64,000 nt of DNA from Anaerolineales bacterium (GTDB lineage: Bacteria > Chloroflexota > Anaerolineae > 4572-78 > J111): assembly GCA_020634935.1 (NCBI GenBank), contig JACKAT010000022.1:16680-80679 (forward strand), in the 5' to 3' direction. Both the position numbers and the translations under genes were made by a program. This document shows, piece by piece, positions 53,145-60,985 of the stretch (the stretch's first letter is position 1; every line of letters begins with the position of its first letter). Below the pieces are notes generated by a model. It worked only from the letters and a program-made list of their open reading frames with translations, was not told the DNA's origin and did not search any database.

Positions 53145-53224
53145 AACTGGCATTTTGGCTCAAATCGAGACCATTGAGTGGAATACGACGCGGCTATTAT
53201 GGCGATTAAGCGCCAGCCGCTTGG
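53145..53224. repeat. GTGACTGGC-family palindrome, diverged copy
   Basis: AACTGGCATTTTGGCTCAAATC opens the element and GGCGATTAAGCGCCAGCCGC closes it. The interior TGGAATACGACGCGGC matches the copy at 46056. The first GTG of the family has decayed. Confidence 0.75.
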
Positions 53225-53275
53225 TCTACTGAATAAATACTCCACTTTTTGGATAGATCGCCGCGATTATTTAAT

Positions 53276-53716
53276 GATCCCGCTTGTTTAGCAACAGATC
53301 AGCGCTGTTACTGACCGATCCCGCTTGTTTAGCAATAGATCAGCGCTGTTACTGACTGATCACGCTTGTTTAGCAATAGATCAGCGCTGTTACTGACTGA
53401 TCAGGCTTGTTTAGCAATAGATCAGCGCTGTTACCGACTGATCAGGCTTGTTTGGCAATAGATCAGCGCTGTTACTGACTGATCAGGCTTGTTTATTAAT
53501 ATTTCCCAACGGTCAGTTAAATTTTCCAATTTTTTATGAATATTTCCCAACGGTTACTTAAATATCGCCCATATTTATCGATAGATCAGCGCTGTTACTG
53601 ACTGATCGCTCGTATTTATCGATCGATCGCCGCTGTTAGTGACTGATCGCCCGTATTTATCAATCGATCGCCGCTGTTAGTGACTGATCGCCCGTATTTA
53701 TCAATCGATCCTCATT
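53276..53716. repeat. 41-bp tandem repeat array, about 10.5 diverging units
   Basis: Unit starts fall every 41 bp: 53281, 53322, 53363, 53404, 53445, 53486, 53527, 53568, 53609, 53650 and 53691. Early units read CGCTTGTTTAGCAATAGATC then AGCGCTGTTACTGACTGATC; the two middle units (53486-53567) change to ATTTCCCAACGG words but keep the period; late units read CCCGTATTTATCAATCGATC. Most units hold a GATCAG...CTGATC hairpin. There are no unique spacers of CRISPR type. Confidence 0.9.
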
Positions 53717-53731
53717 TTTACGGACAGTTGC

Positions 53732-53968
53732 GTGACTGGCACTTAGGATTGAAAAATAAATAACTTCGGCATGTCATTTCGAGTGAATAGCGAGAAATCC
53801 CTACGGAGTCGCTTTGCCAACAACCGTCACAGGGATTTCTCCGCCTTCGGCTACGAAATGACATGTCTCGAAAAGCGGAAGTTATTTTATTTCCAGTCCT
53901 TAATCGCGGTAATGACCGAGATAATTTCCGTTCAATAGGCTTTATTCGAGCCAAAATGCCCGTCACCT
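53732..53968. repeat. GTGACTGGC-family palindrome split by an inserted element
   Basis: The left end GTGACTGGCACTTA (53732-53745) and the right part TTAATCGCGGTAATGACCGAG ... ATGCCCGTCACC (53900-53968) together match the intact copy at 34401-34480, where ACTTAATCGCGG is continuous. The gap between them is the element described next. Confidence 0.88.
53746..53899. mobile_element. 154-bp miniature inverted-repeat element with TTA target duplication
   Basis: The ends GGATTGAAAAATAAATAACTT and AAGTTATTTTATTTCCAGTCC are inverted partners over about 21 bases. TTA flanks both sides (53743-53745 and 53900-53902), while the uninterrupted host repeat has a single TTA. The core is a TGTCATTTCGAG...CGAAATGACAT palindrome (53771-53864). 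It has no coding frame, so any transposase must act in trans. Confidence 0.82.
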
Positions 53969-54021
53969 GAACCGTTACTCAATGGTAATTGGTAATTAAA
54001 GATATGACTATCTTGCTTTCG

Positions 54022-55032
54022 CTACGCCCCATTCTTCTCGCGAGCCATATCCAGGGTTACATCCAGAATCCAGTCTTCCTGACCGGCCACGGCTTGCCGA
54101 CGGCCCAGTTCCACCAGGATGTCGCGCGGATCGATGTGGTGCTCGGCGCCCAGCCGTTTGGCGTGCAGCAGGAAGGTGGAGTAAACGCCGGCGTAACCAA
54201 TCGCAATCGAGTCGCGGTCGGGAATGGGTTGGAAGGGCATGACCGGGGCCAGCACAAATTCGGCGGCATCCATCAGCCCAAAAACATCTACGCCGGGATT
54301 AAGATCCATTTTGTCGAGTACGGCCGCAATCAATTCGGTGGCGGCGTTGCCCGCGCCCGCGCCCAGTCCCCGCAGCGTACCATCGATCTTATCCGCGCCG
54401 GCTTGTACCGCCGCCAGCGTGTTGCCGATGGCCAACCCCAGGTTGTTGTGAGCGTGAAAGCCCACCTCCACCGAGAGCGCGTCTTTGAGCGCCTTGACCC
54501 GGTCGGCGGCCTGGTGCGGCAGCATCGCCCCGGCGGAATCGACCACGTAGACGCAGTCGGCCCCGTAACTTTCCATTAGTTTGGCCTGCTCGACCAGAAA
54601 TTCCGGCGGCCGCATGTGCGACATCATTAGAAAGCCAACCGTTTCCAACCCCATCTTTTTGGCCATGCCAAAATGCTGCTCAGAGACATCGGCTTCGGTG
54701 CAGTGGGTGGCGATACGGACAACCTTGATGCCGCGCGCGACCGCCTCTTGCAATTCTTTGCGCGTGCCAATCCCCGGCAGCAGCAGCGCCGCGATTTTGG
54801 CCTGCGTCGCCGTCTGAACCGCCGTTTCAATGATATCCATCTCATTAACCAGCGAGAAGCCGTACTGGATCGACGAGCCGCCCAGCCCATCGCCGTGAGT
54901 CACTTCCAGCACGGGAACGCCGGCTTTATCGAGCGCGGCCACAATATTTTTAGCGTGCTCTAAGGTGTACTGGTGGCGCATGGCGTGCGAGCCATCGCGC
55001 AGCGTCGTATCGGTAATCAGGGGCGCTTTCAT
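54022..55032 (-). CDS. dmpG: 4-hydroxy-2-oxovalerate aldolase
   Basis: A 336-residue metal-dependent aldolase that splits 4-hydroxy-2-oxovalerate into pyruvate and acetaldehyde. The N-terminal [18 protein letters not shown] (about 6-23) holds the catalytic Arg-Asp, His20-type residue and metal Asp of the HMGL-like TIM barrel; [19 protein letters not shown] and the metal motif [40 protein letters not shown] (landmark near 196-235) follow. A C-terminal communication domain is present at the usual length. The start overlaps the end of the dmpF gene by 4 bp (ATGA). DmpG and DmpF form a channelling complex in known pathways. Confidence 0.96.
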   Translation of the reverse strand: MKAPLITDTTLRDGSHAMRHQYTLEHAKNIVAALDKAGVPVLEVTHGDGLGGSSIQYGFSLVNEMDIIETAVQTATQAKIAALLLPGIGTRKELQEAVARGIKVVRIATHCTEADVSEQHFGMAKKMGLETVGFLMMSHMRPPEFLVEQAKLMESYGADCVYVVDSAGAMLPHQAADRVKALKDALSVEVGFHAHNNLGLAIGNTLAAVQAGADKIDGTLRGLGAGAGNAATELIAAVLDKMDLNPGVDVFGLMDAAEFVLAPVMPFQPIPDRDSIAIGYAGVYSTFLLHAKRLGAEHHIDPRDILVELGRRQAVAGQEDWILDVTLDMAREKNGA

Positions 55033-55976
55033 GCCGTCACCTCCGTGGTGGTAGCTTCGGCCAGCAGCTTTTGGGCAAAGACCTCGCCCACGCGCCGCGC
55101 CGAAGCGGTCATAATATCCAGGTTGCCGGCGTAGGGCGGCAGCCAGTCGCCCGCGCCGGTCACTTCCAGCAGCATCGAAACAATGGTGCGCGGCCCCTGC
55201 GCCGTGGAACGCTGCTCGAAGAGCGGGCCGTTCTTGAGCCGGTAGCCCGGCACGTACTCCTGTACGTCGGCCACCATCCGGTTGACGGAGTCGGTAATGG
55301 CTTGCTCGTCGATATCATTGGCTGCGGGCATCACATAAACCGTGTTGCGCATCATAATCGGCGGGTCGGCGGGGTTCAAAATGATGATGGCTTTGCCCTT
55401 TTTGGCTCCGCCGATCACTTCCAACCCGCGCGCCGTGGTAAAGGTGAACTCATCGATATTTTGGCGGGTACCCGGCCCGGCCGAAACACTGGAGACGGTG
55501 CTGACCATTTCGGCGTAATCGACCGGGGTAACTCGGCTCACGGCGTAAGCCAACGGAATGGTGGCCTGGCCGCCGCAAGTAATCAGGTTGACATTTACTT
55601 CATCAAGGTGCGCATTAAGGTTAGCCGGGGGCACCACGTAGGGGCCGCGCGCGGCCGGGGTCAGATCGATGGCGATGCGGCCGGCTTCGCGCAGGGCTTT
55701 GGCGTGGCGCACGTGAGCGTAGGCGCTGGTGGCGTCGAAAACGATTTTGAGGTCGGGATCGGCCAGCACGGCTTTAATGCCTTCGGCGCTAGCGCCGATG
55801 CCCAGATCGCGGGCGCGGGTCAATCCGTCCGATTCCGGATCGATACCGGCCAGCATAGCCAGTTCCATATGGCCCGGCTGTTTCATCAGTTTGAACATCA
55901 GATCGCTGCCGATGTTGCCGGAGCCAAGAATAGCGACTTTTACGGTGTCTGTTCCGGTTTGACCATTCGTTGTCAT
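55029..55976 (-). CDS. dmpF: Acetaldehyde dehydrogenase (acylating)
   Basis: A 315-residue NAD- and CoA-dependent enzyme that turns the acetaldehyde released by DmpG into acetyl-CoA. The Rossmann motif is [20 protein letters not shown] (about 12-31), then [39 protein letters not shown] and the catalytic Cys in [20 protein letters not shown] (about 133). The C-terminal segments [19 protein letters not shown] and RNTVYVM are typical. ATG 55976 follows AAGGAGAACCGTTT. It overlaps dmpG by 4 bp; the pair should be made together and form the aldolase-dehydrogenase complex. Confidence 0.96.
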   Translation of the reverse strand: MTTNGQTGTDTVKVAILGSGNIGSDLMFKLMKQPGHMELAMLAGIDPESDGLTRARDLGIGASAEGIKAVLADPDLKIVFDATSAYAHVRHAKALREAGRIAIDLTPAARGPYVVPPANLNAHLDEVNVNLITCGGQATIPLAYAVSRVTPVDYAEMVSTVSSVSAGPGTRQNIDEFTFTTARGLEVIGGAKKGKAIIILNPADPPIMMRNTVYVMPAANDIDEQAITDSVNRMVADVQEYVPGYRLKNGPLFEQRSTAQGPRTIVSMLLEVTGAGDWLPPYAGNLDIMTASARRVGEVFAQKLLAEATTTEVTA

Positions 55977-56038
55977 AAACGGTTCTCCTTCATTGATAAA
56001 AGATAGATACAGTTGCTAGTCAATGTCATTAAGATAAG

Positions 56039-56104
56039 CCCCCCCGCCCCCCAAAGGGGGGAGAAAGACGTCAAATCCCCCCCTCTGGGGGGTTAGGGGG
56101 GCCA
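56039..56104. repeat. CCCCCCAAAGGGGGG-type palindromic repeat
   Basis: CCCCCCCGCCCCCCAAAGGGGGGAG is followed by AAATCCCCCCCTCTGGGGGG and TTAGGGGGG. It resembles the in-frame tract at 868-918 of carB. It lies between the IclR gene and dmpF. Confidence 0.7.
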
Positions 56105-56156
56105 GCGCCAGCCACTAACTTAATGACATTGAGTTGCTATTTGTGCGTGCTAACCA

Positions 56157-56200
56157 AGGAGTAGGGAGTAAGAAAAAAATCTTTACTTCCTGCCTCATTG
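56157..56200. repeat. GGAGTAGGGAGTAAG repeat, AGTAGGGAGT family
   Basis: AGGAGTAGGGAGTAAG pairs with CTTTACTTCCTGCC, a decayed member of the family seen at 37999. It lies 45 bp after the IclR stop. Confidence 0.5.
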
Positions 56201-56244
56201 GTTTTTCGGTATTGCCGGTGCAAGTTAGCAACTGGGGTTATAGC

Positions 56245-57030
56245 TTACCCACCTGCGGCTTTCTTACGGTAAGATGAAATAAATTCCATGTAACCCAGAT
56301 TGCGTGAAATCTTCTGACAAGCTCTGATGACGGCGGCTCGATACTCTTTTTTGGCTCGCTCAAAGCGATAAGCCGGAATGGACATACTTAGCGCCGCCAC
56401 AACTTCACTATCGTAGTCGTAAATCGGCGCGGCCACGCAGCAGAGATCGGGTACGGCTTCTTCTAAATCATAAGCAAAGCCTTGTTCGCGCACCTGAAGC
56501 AGTTCCTCTTGAAAACGATCCACGTCGGTAATGGTGTTATCGGTGAATTTGGGCATGCCTTGCTTTTCCATTATCTCGCGTACCCACGGCCAGGGTTGAT
56601 GAGACAGTAACACCTTACCCACCGCGCTGCAATGGGGGCTTAACCGTACCCCTAAACCGGTGACCGCCACCTGGACGGCCTGCTGACCTTGTAACTTGTC
56701 GGCGTAAACGACCACGCCATCGTCCAACACAGCCAAGTGGATGGTTTCGCGGTACTGGGCGGCCAGTTGTTCCATAACGGCCCGCGATTCAACTCGGAAT
56801 TCGGTGGTGTCGATGACGATCTGCCCAAAGTTGAGCATCTTCCATCCTAGCCGGTAGCGTCCCCCTTCGCCGTGGCGCAGCAATCCAATTTGGGCCAGCG
56901 ACGCCAGCAGCGAGTGGGCGCTCGATTTGGGAATGTTCAGCTCGGTCGCCACGTCGCTGACGCCCCATTCGGGATTCTGTTTATCAAAAAGATCAAGTAC
57001 CTGTCCGGCTTTCAAAACGGTGTTAAGCAT
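56245..57030 (-). CDS. IclR-family transcription regulator
   Basis: A 261-residue regulator. The N-terminal winged helix-turn-helix has LKAGQVLDLFDKQNPEWGVSDVATELNIPKSSAHSLLASL (landmark near 6-45), and the C-terminal effector domain has TIHLAVLDDGVVVYADKLQG, LGVRLSPHCSAVGKVLLS and DLCCVAAPIYDYDSEVVAALSMS, the usual IclR signature. ATG 57030 is chosen because GAGGAGG lies 8 bases upstream; the frame is open 45 bases further. It lies between the dmpFG pair and the divergent extradiol dioxygenase gene, and two palindromes precede it, so it probably controls both sides. IclR proteins in aromatic pathways can be activators or repressors. Confidence 0.92.
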   Translation of the reverse strand: MLNTVLKAGQVLDLFDKQNPEWGVSDVATELNIPKSSAHSLLASLAQIGLLRHGEGGRYRLGWKMLNFGQIVIDTTEFRVESRAVMEQLAAQYRETIHLAVLDDGVVVYADKLQGQQAVQVAVTGLGVRLSPHCSAVGKVLLSHQPWPWVREIMEKQGMPKFTDNTITDVDRFQEELLQVREQGFAYDLEEAVPDLCCVAAPIYDYDSEVVAALSMSIPAYRFERAKKEYRAAVIRACQKISRNLGYMEFISSYRKKAAGG

Positions 57031-57082
57031 TGTCTTATCCTCCTCTAAAATATAACAGTCTATCGTGAAATTCAATCAGTTT

Positions 57083-57099
57083 GTTCAGCTATTCTGAAC
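57083..57099. promoter_or_regulatory. Palindrome GTTCAG-N5-CTGAAC, site 1 (likely IclR operator)
   Basis: GTTCAGCTATTCTGAAC has perfect 6-bp arms. It lies 53 bp upstream of the IclR start codon and 383 bp before the dioxygenase start. The identical arms and almost identical centre recur 70 bp away, which suggests two binding sites of one dimeric regulator. Confidence 0.7.
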
Positions 57100-57152
57100 A
57101 CTCATCATAATTATCAATACAGATCAGTAAAATTCCCGATAATTTTACCCCC

Positions 57153-57169
57153 GTTCAGTTATTCTGAAC
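57153..57169. promoter_or_regulatory. Palindrome GTTCAG-N5-CTGAAC, site 2 (likely IclR operator)
   Basis: GTTCAGTTATTCTGAAC differs from site 1 at one centre base only. The start-to-start distance is 70 bp, close to seven helical turns, which would put both sites on the same DNA face. Confidence 0.7.
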
Positions 57170-57481
57170 AATCCTCTTGAAACCCTCTTTTTTTTGGTCA
57201 ATACTGAGGATACTTCTGACCACTCACAAACTACGGCATCGTCAAATTAATTTTTTTATCCGTAAGGGAGGTTGTATTTGCTATGATAGCAGACCAAGTG
57301 AAGGAGCAAAGTTCCCGACTTGATCACCCCCACCACCAACATCAACCGACATCAAGCCGCCGTTGATACCGGCGGCAATGGCAGCAACTAGCCGGCAGTT
57401 CGGTTCACCACTCCCGGCTATAAAAATAATCAACAAACCAACTATCAAACCAAAACATTAATTTTTCGAAGGAGAATATCA
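57170..57481. other. Leader region of the extradiol dioxygenase gene
   Basis: No coding frame. A TATGAT word at 57282-57287 could be a -10 box, without a good -35. GCCGCCG (57356-57362) pairs with CGGCGGC (57370-57376) as a short leader hairpin. A GAAGGAG ribosome site lies before ATG 57482. Confidence 0.45.
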
Positions 57482-58486
57482 ATGTCAAACAAAGAACCTA
57501 TTTTTGATGTGGCTCAATTGGCGCATGTGGAAATCTACTCGCCGAAAGTGGATGAAACGCTGTGGTTTTTCAAAGACCTGTTGGGACTGTCTGAAACCGA
57601 ACGAGACGGGGACTCGGTTTACTTGCGAGCGTATGAGGATTTCTACCATCACACCCTGAAAGTAACCTACCGGGAAACGGCGGGGCTGGGGCACGTGGGC
57701 TGGCGCTCAAGCTCACCCCAGGCGTTGGAACGCCGAGTGGCTGCTATTGAGGCGAGCGGCCTCGGTAAGGGCTGGATTGACGGCGACAAAGGTCACGGCC
57801 GCGCCTATCAGTTCACCACGCCCGATGGTCACCCGCAAGAAATTTTGTGGGAGGTCGATTACTATGAAGCATCCACAGAGCAGGGTAGTAAACTGCTGAA
57901 CCGCCCCCAAAGGCGACCGCTGCACGGCGTACCGGTCCGCCGCCTGGATCACGTCAACTTGATGTGTTCAGAAGTAACCCCCAACAAGAACTTCTTCGTT
58001 GATCAACTTGGCTTTAGAGTTCGTGAGAACATTATTATGCACGGTAAGCAGGAGTTAGGCGCGTGGTTGAGCGTTAGCCCGCTGGTACACGAAGTAGCGG
58101 TGATGGGCGACCAGACCGGCAACAAAGGCCGGCTGCATCATATTGCATTCTGGTACGGTATCCCGCAACACCTGTCTGATATTGCTGATATTTTTGCTGA
58201 AACCGGCGTCCAGATTGAAGCCGGTCCCGGCAAGCATGGCATCAGCCAAGCGCTGTTTATGTACGTTTTTGAACCAGGCGGCAACCGCGTCGAACTGTTT
58301 GGTGATGCCGGTTACTTGATCTTTGACCCCGATTGGAAAACGGTAACCTGGGATGAAACCAACCTGGAACCCGGCATCATCTGGTATGGCTCGCCGCTGC
58401 CGGCCGAATACTTCCTGTACGGTACGCCGGATGTCTCTACCAAAGAAGCGGCTGAAGCCGCTCCAGCCGAAGCCGTTCCGGTCTAA
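57482..58486 (+). CDS. Extradiol ring-cleavage dioxygenase (catechol 2,3-dioxygenase type I)
   Basis: A 334-residue two-domain vicinal-oxygen-chelate enzyme that opens catechol or a substituted catechol next to the hydroxyls. The N-terminal VOC half has [21 protein letters not shown]. The C-terminal half has the Fe(II) ligands His in RRLDHVNLM (about 155), His in [11 protein letters not shown] (about 221) and Glu in [14 protein letters not shown] (about 275). [16 protein letters not shown] is the usual substrate-side segment. It ends in an Ala/Glu-rich tail ([13 protein letters not shown]) that is not part of the fold. It is divergent from the IclR gene and alone on the plus strand; all other pathway genes are on the minus strand. 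Ring substituents accepted are unknown. Confidence 0.93.
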   Translation: MSNKEPIFDVAQLAHVEIYSPKVDETLWFFKDLLGLSETERDGDSVYLRAYEDFYHHTLKVTYRETAGLGHVGWRSSSPQALERRVAAIEASGLGKGWIDGDKGHGRAYQFTTPDGHPQEILWEVDYYEASTEQGSKLLNRPQRRPLHGVPVRRLDHVNLMCSEVTPNKNFFVDQLGFRVRENIIMHGKQELGAWLSVSPLVHEVAVMGDQTGNKGRLHHIAFWYGIPQHLSDIADIFAETGVQIEAGPGKHGISQALFMYVFEPGGNRVELFGDAGYLIFDPDWKTVTWDETNLEPGIIWYGSPLPAEYFLYGTPDVSTKEAAEAAPAEAVPV

Positions 58487-58503
58487 GCATCTCGTCTATA
58501 AGC

Positions 58504-58559
58504 AAGGAGAAATTTCCCGAATCCTCGGGGCAAGAGAATGGTACGGGGGATTTCTCCTT
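58504..58559 (+). terminator. Hairpin after the dioxygenase gene
   Basis: AAGGAGAAAT (58504-58513) pairs with ATTTCTCCTT (58550-58559), with CCCGA/CGGGG words inside, and is followed by TATTTAATCG. It starts 18 bp after the stop and is a probable intrinsic terminator. The stretch 58560-58787 holds no gene. Confidence 0.65.
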
Positions 58560-58787
58560 TATTTAATCGTTGGCGTTCCAATCCAAAAATATCTCGCTGC
58601 TTGGTCAATGCAGCGAGGTCTTTTTTTGTGTCGATTGGCTCCCCATCTATCACCATCGGCGTAAGCTGCGGCCACCGAGACCTCACAATAAACCTAGCTC
58701 AAAGTGACACACACAACTCCGCCGAACGGCCAGTCCTGGGTGTCAACGAAACACCGTTGTTAGCCAGACCCTTTACTAAAGCCGATC

Positions 58788-59012
58788 CTATTCTTCCGGC
58801 TCAACATCAGCCACTCTGGCCATCGCCGCTTCAAATTTGGCTCTATTGCCCCTGGCGGCTCGCTTGGCCAGATATTCCCCTGCTTTCAAAGCCGACACCT
58901 TTTCCGCTATGGCCAGCACTATCAGTTGGTTGATAGAAACTTGTTCTTCCTGAGCCAACTCGCGTAAGGTCTCGTGCAGATAATTCGGTAATCGGACACT
59001 AATGGTACTCAT
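58788..59012 (-). CDS. Ribbon-helix-helix antitoxin-like protein
   Basis: A 74-residue CopG/RHH-type protein. The N-terminal strand is MSTISVRLPNYLHETLRELA followed by EEQVSINQLIVLAIAEKVSAL, the RHH strand-helix-helix pattern of antitoxins and small repressors. The C-terminal tail (EYLAKRAARGNRAKFEAAMARVADVEPEE) is typical of a toxin-binding segment. The ATG overlaps the stop of an upstream PIN-domain remnant by four bases (ATGA), so the two were one toxin-antitoxin operon. With the toxin truncated it may be an orphan antitoxin. Confidence 0.8.
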   Translation of the reverse strand: MSTISVRLPNYLHETLRELAQEEQVSINQLIVLAIAEKVSALKAGEYLAKRAARGNRAKFEAAMARVADVEPEE

Positions 59013-59185
59013 TTTAACGCCCCTATCCTTTGCAAGAATTCTTTTGGAGTCATCACTTCTATCCCAAATTGTTCGATACCCACAAAATCTTTTTGGTTAT
59101 AGGTGACGATGGCTTCACACTGAGCCGATACCGCCAACTCCAAAATCATATCATCTCGGTATTGTATACAATACCAGACATCGGT
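59009..59185 (-). pseudogene. C-terminal remnant of a PIN-domain toxin
   Basis: Reading the minus strand gives 58 codons with no start: WYCIQYRDDMILELAVSAQC, then EAIVTYNQKDF and VMTPKEFLQRIG. This matches the C-terminal half of VapC-like PIN ribonucleases, including the acidic DD and the TYNQKDF segment that stands for the fourth strand. A stop codon precedes it at 59186-59188 and the N-terminal half with the first catalytic Asp is missing. It ends in ATGA shared with the antitoxin start. The DNA upstream of the break has a short plus-strand frame (RFNSWKKVDENLLEEVRRLF, near 59178-59240) of unknown origin, perhaps part of what replaced the 5' half. Confidence 0.75.
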
Positions 59186-59401
59186 TCAATAGCTGGAAGA
59201 AAGTAGATGAAAATTTACTTGAAGAAGTTAGGCGTTTGTTTTCGACAGGCTGGCTGACATAGTGAATTAGGCAGAGATATTTATGGTTTGAATGCGAAGA
59301 TGGTAGAATAACCCAACCGGCTACCATGAATACAAATGATGATTTTGCGGAGTCGAGGCTTCAGCCGGTCAAAATGAACCGGCAGAGAAAGGATAAAACG
59401 G

Positions 59402-60301
59402 ATGAACACGCCCCTATTTGGCGCGAATATCGACCCTAACGTGACCGAATTAAATACAGCTCTGGCCATAGCTCAACTCGCCGACCGGTCTGGGCTGGAT
59501 ATGGTTTTGTGTCAAGACCATCCCTACCACAAGGATCACCTCGACGCCTGGACTCTGATCACCACGGTGGCTGCCCAAACCAAGCGAGTCCACATCGGTA
59601 CTAACGTGGCTAACCTGCCGCTACGCACCCCCACGATGCTGGCCAAGATGGCCGCCTCGCTGGACGTTATTTCTGGCGGGCGGCTGGAGCTTGGCTTGGG
59701 GGCCGGCGCTTTTTGGAAGGGAATCTTGGCTTACGGCGGGCGCGAGGATTTGCAAGATAAGCCCTTTACCGCTTTTAAAGAGGCGCTTGATATCATTCAA
59801 GGTATGTGGGCCAACAGCGATGGTAACTTTAAGTACGAGGGAACGATTTACACGATTAAAGGGATGCGACCGGGGCCGGCTCCCGCCCATCCGATTCGGA
59901 TTTGGGTCGGCGGTTACGGGCCGAAAATGCTGCGCTTGATTGGCGCTCAGGGGGATGGCGTCAACCTGTCCTCGACCTATATTTCATACCCGCAGTTGAC
60001 CGAGGCCAATGAACAAATTGATGCCGGCGCTCAGGCGGCTGGGCGTGACCCGGCCGTGGTGCGACGGCTGTACAACGTGATGGGGGTCGTTACCTCGCAG
60101 GCCACGTCCGATGGCTTTGCGGGGAAAACCTACGCCGGCACGGTCGAGCAGTGGATCGAACATTTGGTGATGCTGTATCAACATTACCGGCAAGACACCT
60201 TTGTTTTTTGGCCCACCGAGGGCGATTTCGTCGCCCAGGTGCAGCGCTTCGCTGAAGAAGTCGTACCGGGGGTTCGGCAAGCGGTGGACACTCCCCAATA
60301 A
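59402..60301 (+). CDS. LLM-class (luciferase-like) flavin/F420-dependent oxidoreductase
   Basis: A 299-residue TIM-barrel oxidoreductase of the bacterial luciferase-like family. LAIAQLADRSGLDMVLCQDHPY (about 21-42), TLITTVAAQTKRVHIGTNVANLPLRTPTMLAKMAASLDVISGGRLELGLGAGAF (landmark near 56-109) and IRIWVGGYGPKMLRLIGAQGDGV are typical; the SGGR-ELGLG block suggests the F420-using group, but FMN use is possible. The C-terminal EQWIEHLVMLYQHYRQDTFVFWPTEGD is also common there. The substrate is unknown. The start is ATG 59402 after AAAGGATAAAACGG. It is not in an operon; a short repeat-like gap follows. Confidence 0.88.
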   Translation: MNTPLFGANIDPNVTELNTALAIAQLADRSGLDMVLCQDHPYHKDHLDAWTLITTVAAQTKRVHIGTNVANLPLRTPTMLAKMAASLDVISGGRLELGLGAGAFWKGILAYGGREDLQDKPFTAFKEALDIIQGMWANSDGNFKYEGTIYTIKGMRPGPAPAHPIRIWVGGYGPKMLRLIGAQGDGVNLSSTYISYPQLTEANEQIDAGAQAAGRDPAVVRRLYNVMGVVTSQATSDGFAGKTYAGTVEQWIEHLVMLYQHYRQDTFVFWPTEGDFVAQVQRFAEEVVPGVRQAVDTPQ

Positions 60302-60349
60302 TTGAGGTTCGTATCAATTCAAGCAACTTCCTGCTTTTTGGGCCAGAAA

Positions 60350-60435
60350 ATTGATCCACTAAGGGCACAAAGTTACACCAATAAAAAATTTAAAAACTTT
60401 GTGTTCCTTCGTGTGTCTTCGTGGATCATCTAACC
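60350..60435. repeat. Short inverted repeat with CACAAAGTT/AACTTTGTG arms
   Basis: GGGCACAAAGTTACACC (60364 on) and AAAACTTTGTGTTCC are inverted partners around an AT-rich loop, followed by CTTCGTGTGTCTTCGTGG. It sits between convergent genes and may terminate either transcript. Confidence 0.5.
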
Positions 60436-60440
60436 CTATT

Positions 60441-60827
60441 TTACGCCGAACCCAGCCTCTCAAATATCTCGATTCCCTGCCCATACCCCTCGATTTCACC
60501 CTGATAGTAGCTCACCCATCCAACATCAGGATGGCTCGTACCTTGATAATGGTCCAGCATTTTTTCCGCCTTTGCTAGCTTGGGCCGTAGCGCTTCCGCT
60601 ACCTCCGTCGGCGGCGTCATATCACCTTGCTGCTCGACCACCCGTTTGGCGGTCTTAAGCGCATAATACTGCCCTTCAAGATACTTCACCAGACTCGCAC
60701 CCCGACGCTCCTTGCCGATCAAACACAGCGATGCGCCGTCCGCCGCTGCCATCAAATTCGTCTCAACTTCTTCTAAAAGAGTGTTGAACGTAGCGAGCAT
60801 CACCTCAAGCGATTGTTCATTAGACAT
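60441..60827 (-). CDS. Hypothetical helical protein
   Basis: A 128-residue protein that I do not recognise. It is predicted mostly alpha-helical and soluble: SLEVMLATFNTLLEEVETNL, LVKYLEGQYYALKTAKRVVEQQ and EALRPKLAKAEKMLDHYQGT look like amphipathic helices, and GWVSYYQGEIEGYGQGIEIFERLG is near the end. No catalytic motif, signal or membrane segment is seen. ATG 60827 is preferred to the in-frame ATG 60839. It is convergent with the LLM gene and divergent from the ECF sigma gene. Codon use looks like that of its neighbours, so it is probably real. Confidence 0.6.
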   Translation of the reverse strand: MSNEQSLEVMLATFNTLLEEVETNLMAAADGASLCLIGKERRGASLVKYLEGQYYALKTAKRVVEQQGDMTPPTEVAEALRPKLAKAEKMLDHYQGTSHPDVGWVSYYQGEIEGYGQGIEIFERLGSA

Positions 60828-60928
60828 AATACGATACACCTTATCTTCCGTCTCGGGTTTGTTTTATGGCTACCTTTTTACCGAAGTTGCCCTTTTTGTC
60901 AACTTTCGTGATCTGCTGAAAATTAGGT

Positions 60929-60934
60929 TATAAT
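60929..60934 (+). promoter_or_regulatory. Possible -10 box upstream of the ECF sigma gene
   Basis: A perfect TATAAT lies 57 bp before ATG 60986. No matching TTGACA is found at 16-18 bp spacing, so the call rests on one half of a promoter. Confidence 0.35.
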
Positions 60935-60985
60935 ATGATCTGTATAGCCCAAGCTACTTAATGACACAGGTTGAAATTTTCTGAA

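Noticed and set aside
53276..53716. Possible CRISPR array
   Set aside because: The repeat is contiguous with no unique spacers, units diverge gradually, and there are no cas genes in the window.
55071..56006. 311-codon plus-strand frame opposite dmpF
   Set aside because: Shadow of a high-GC gene; the minus-strand product has full dehydrogenase motifs.
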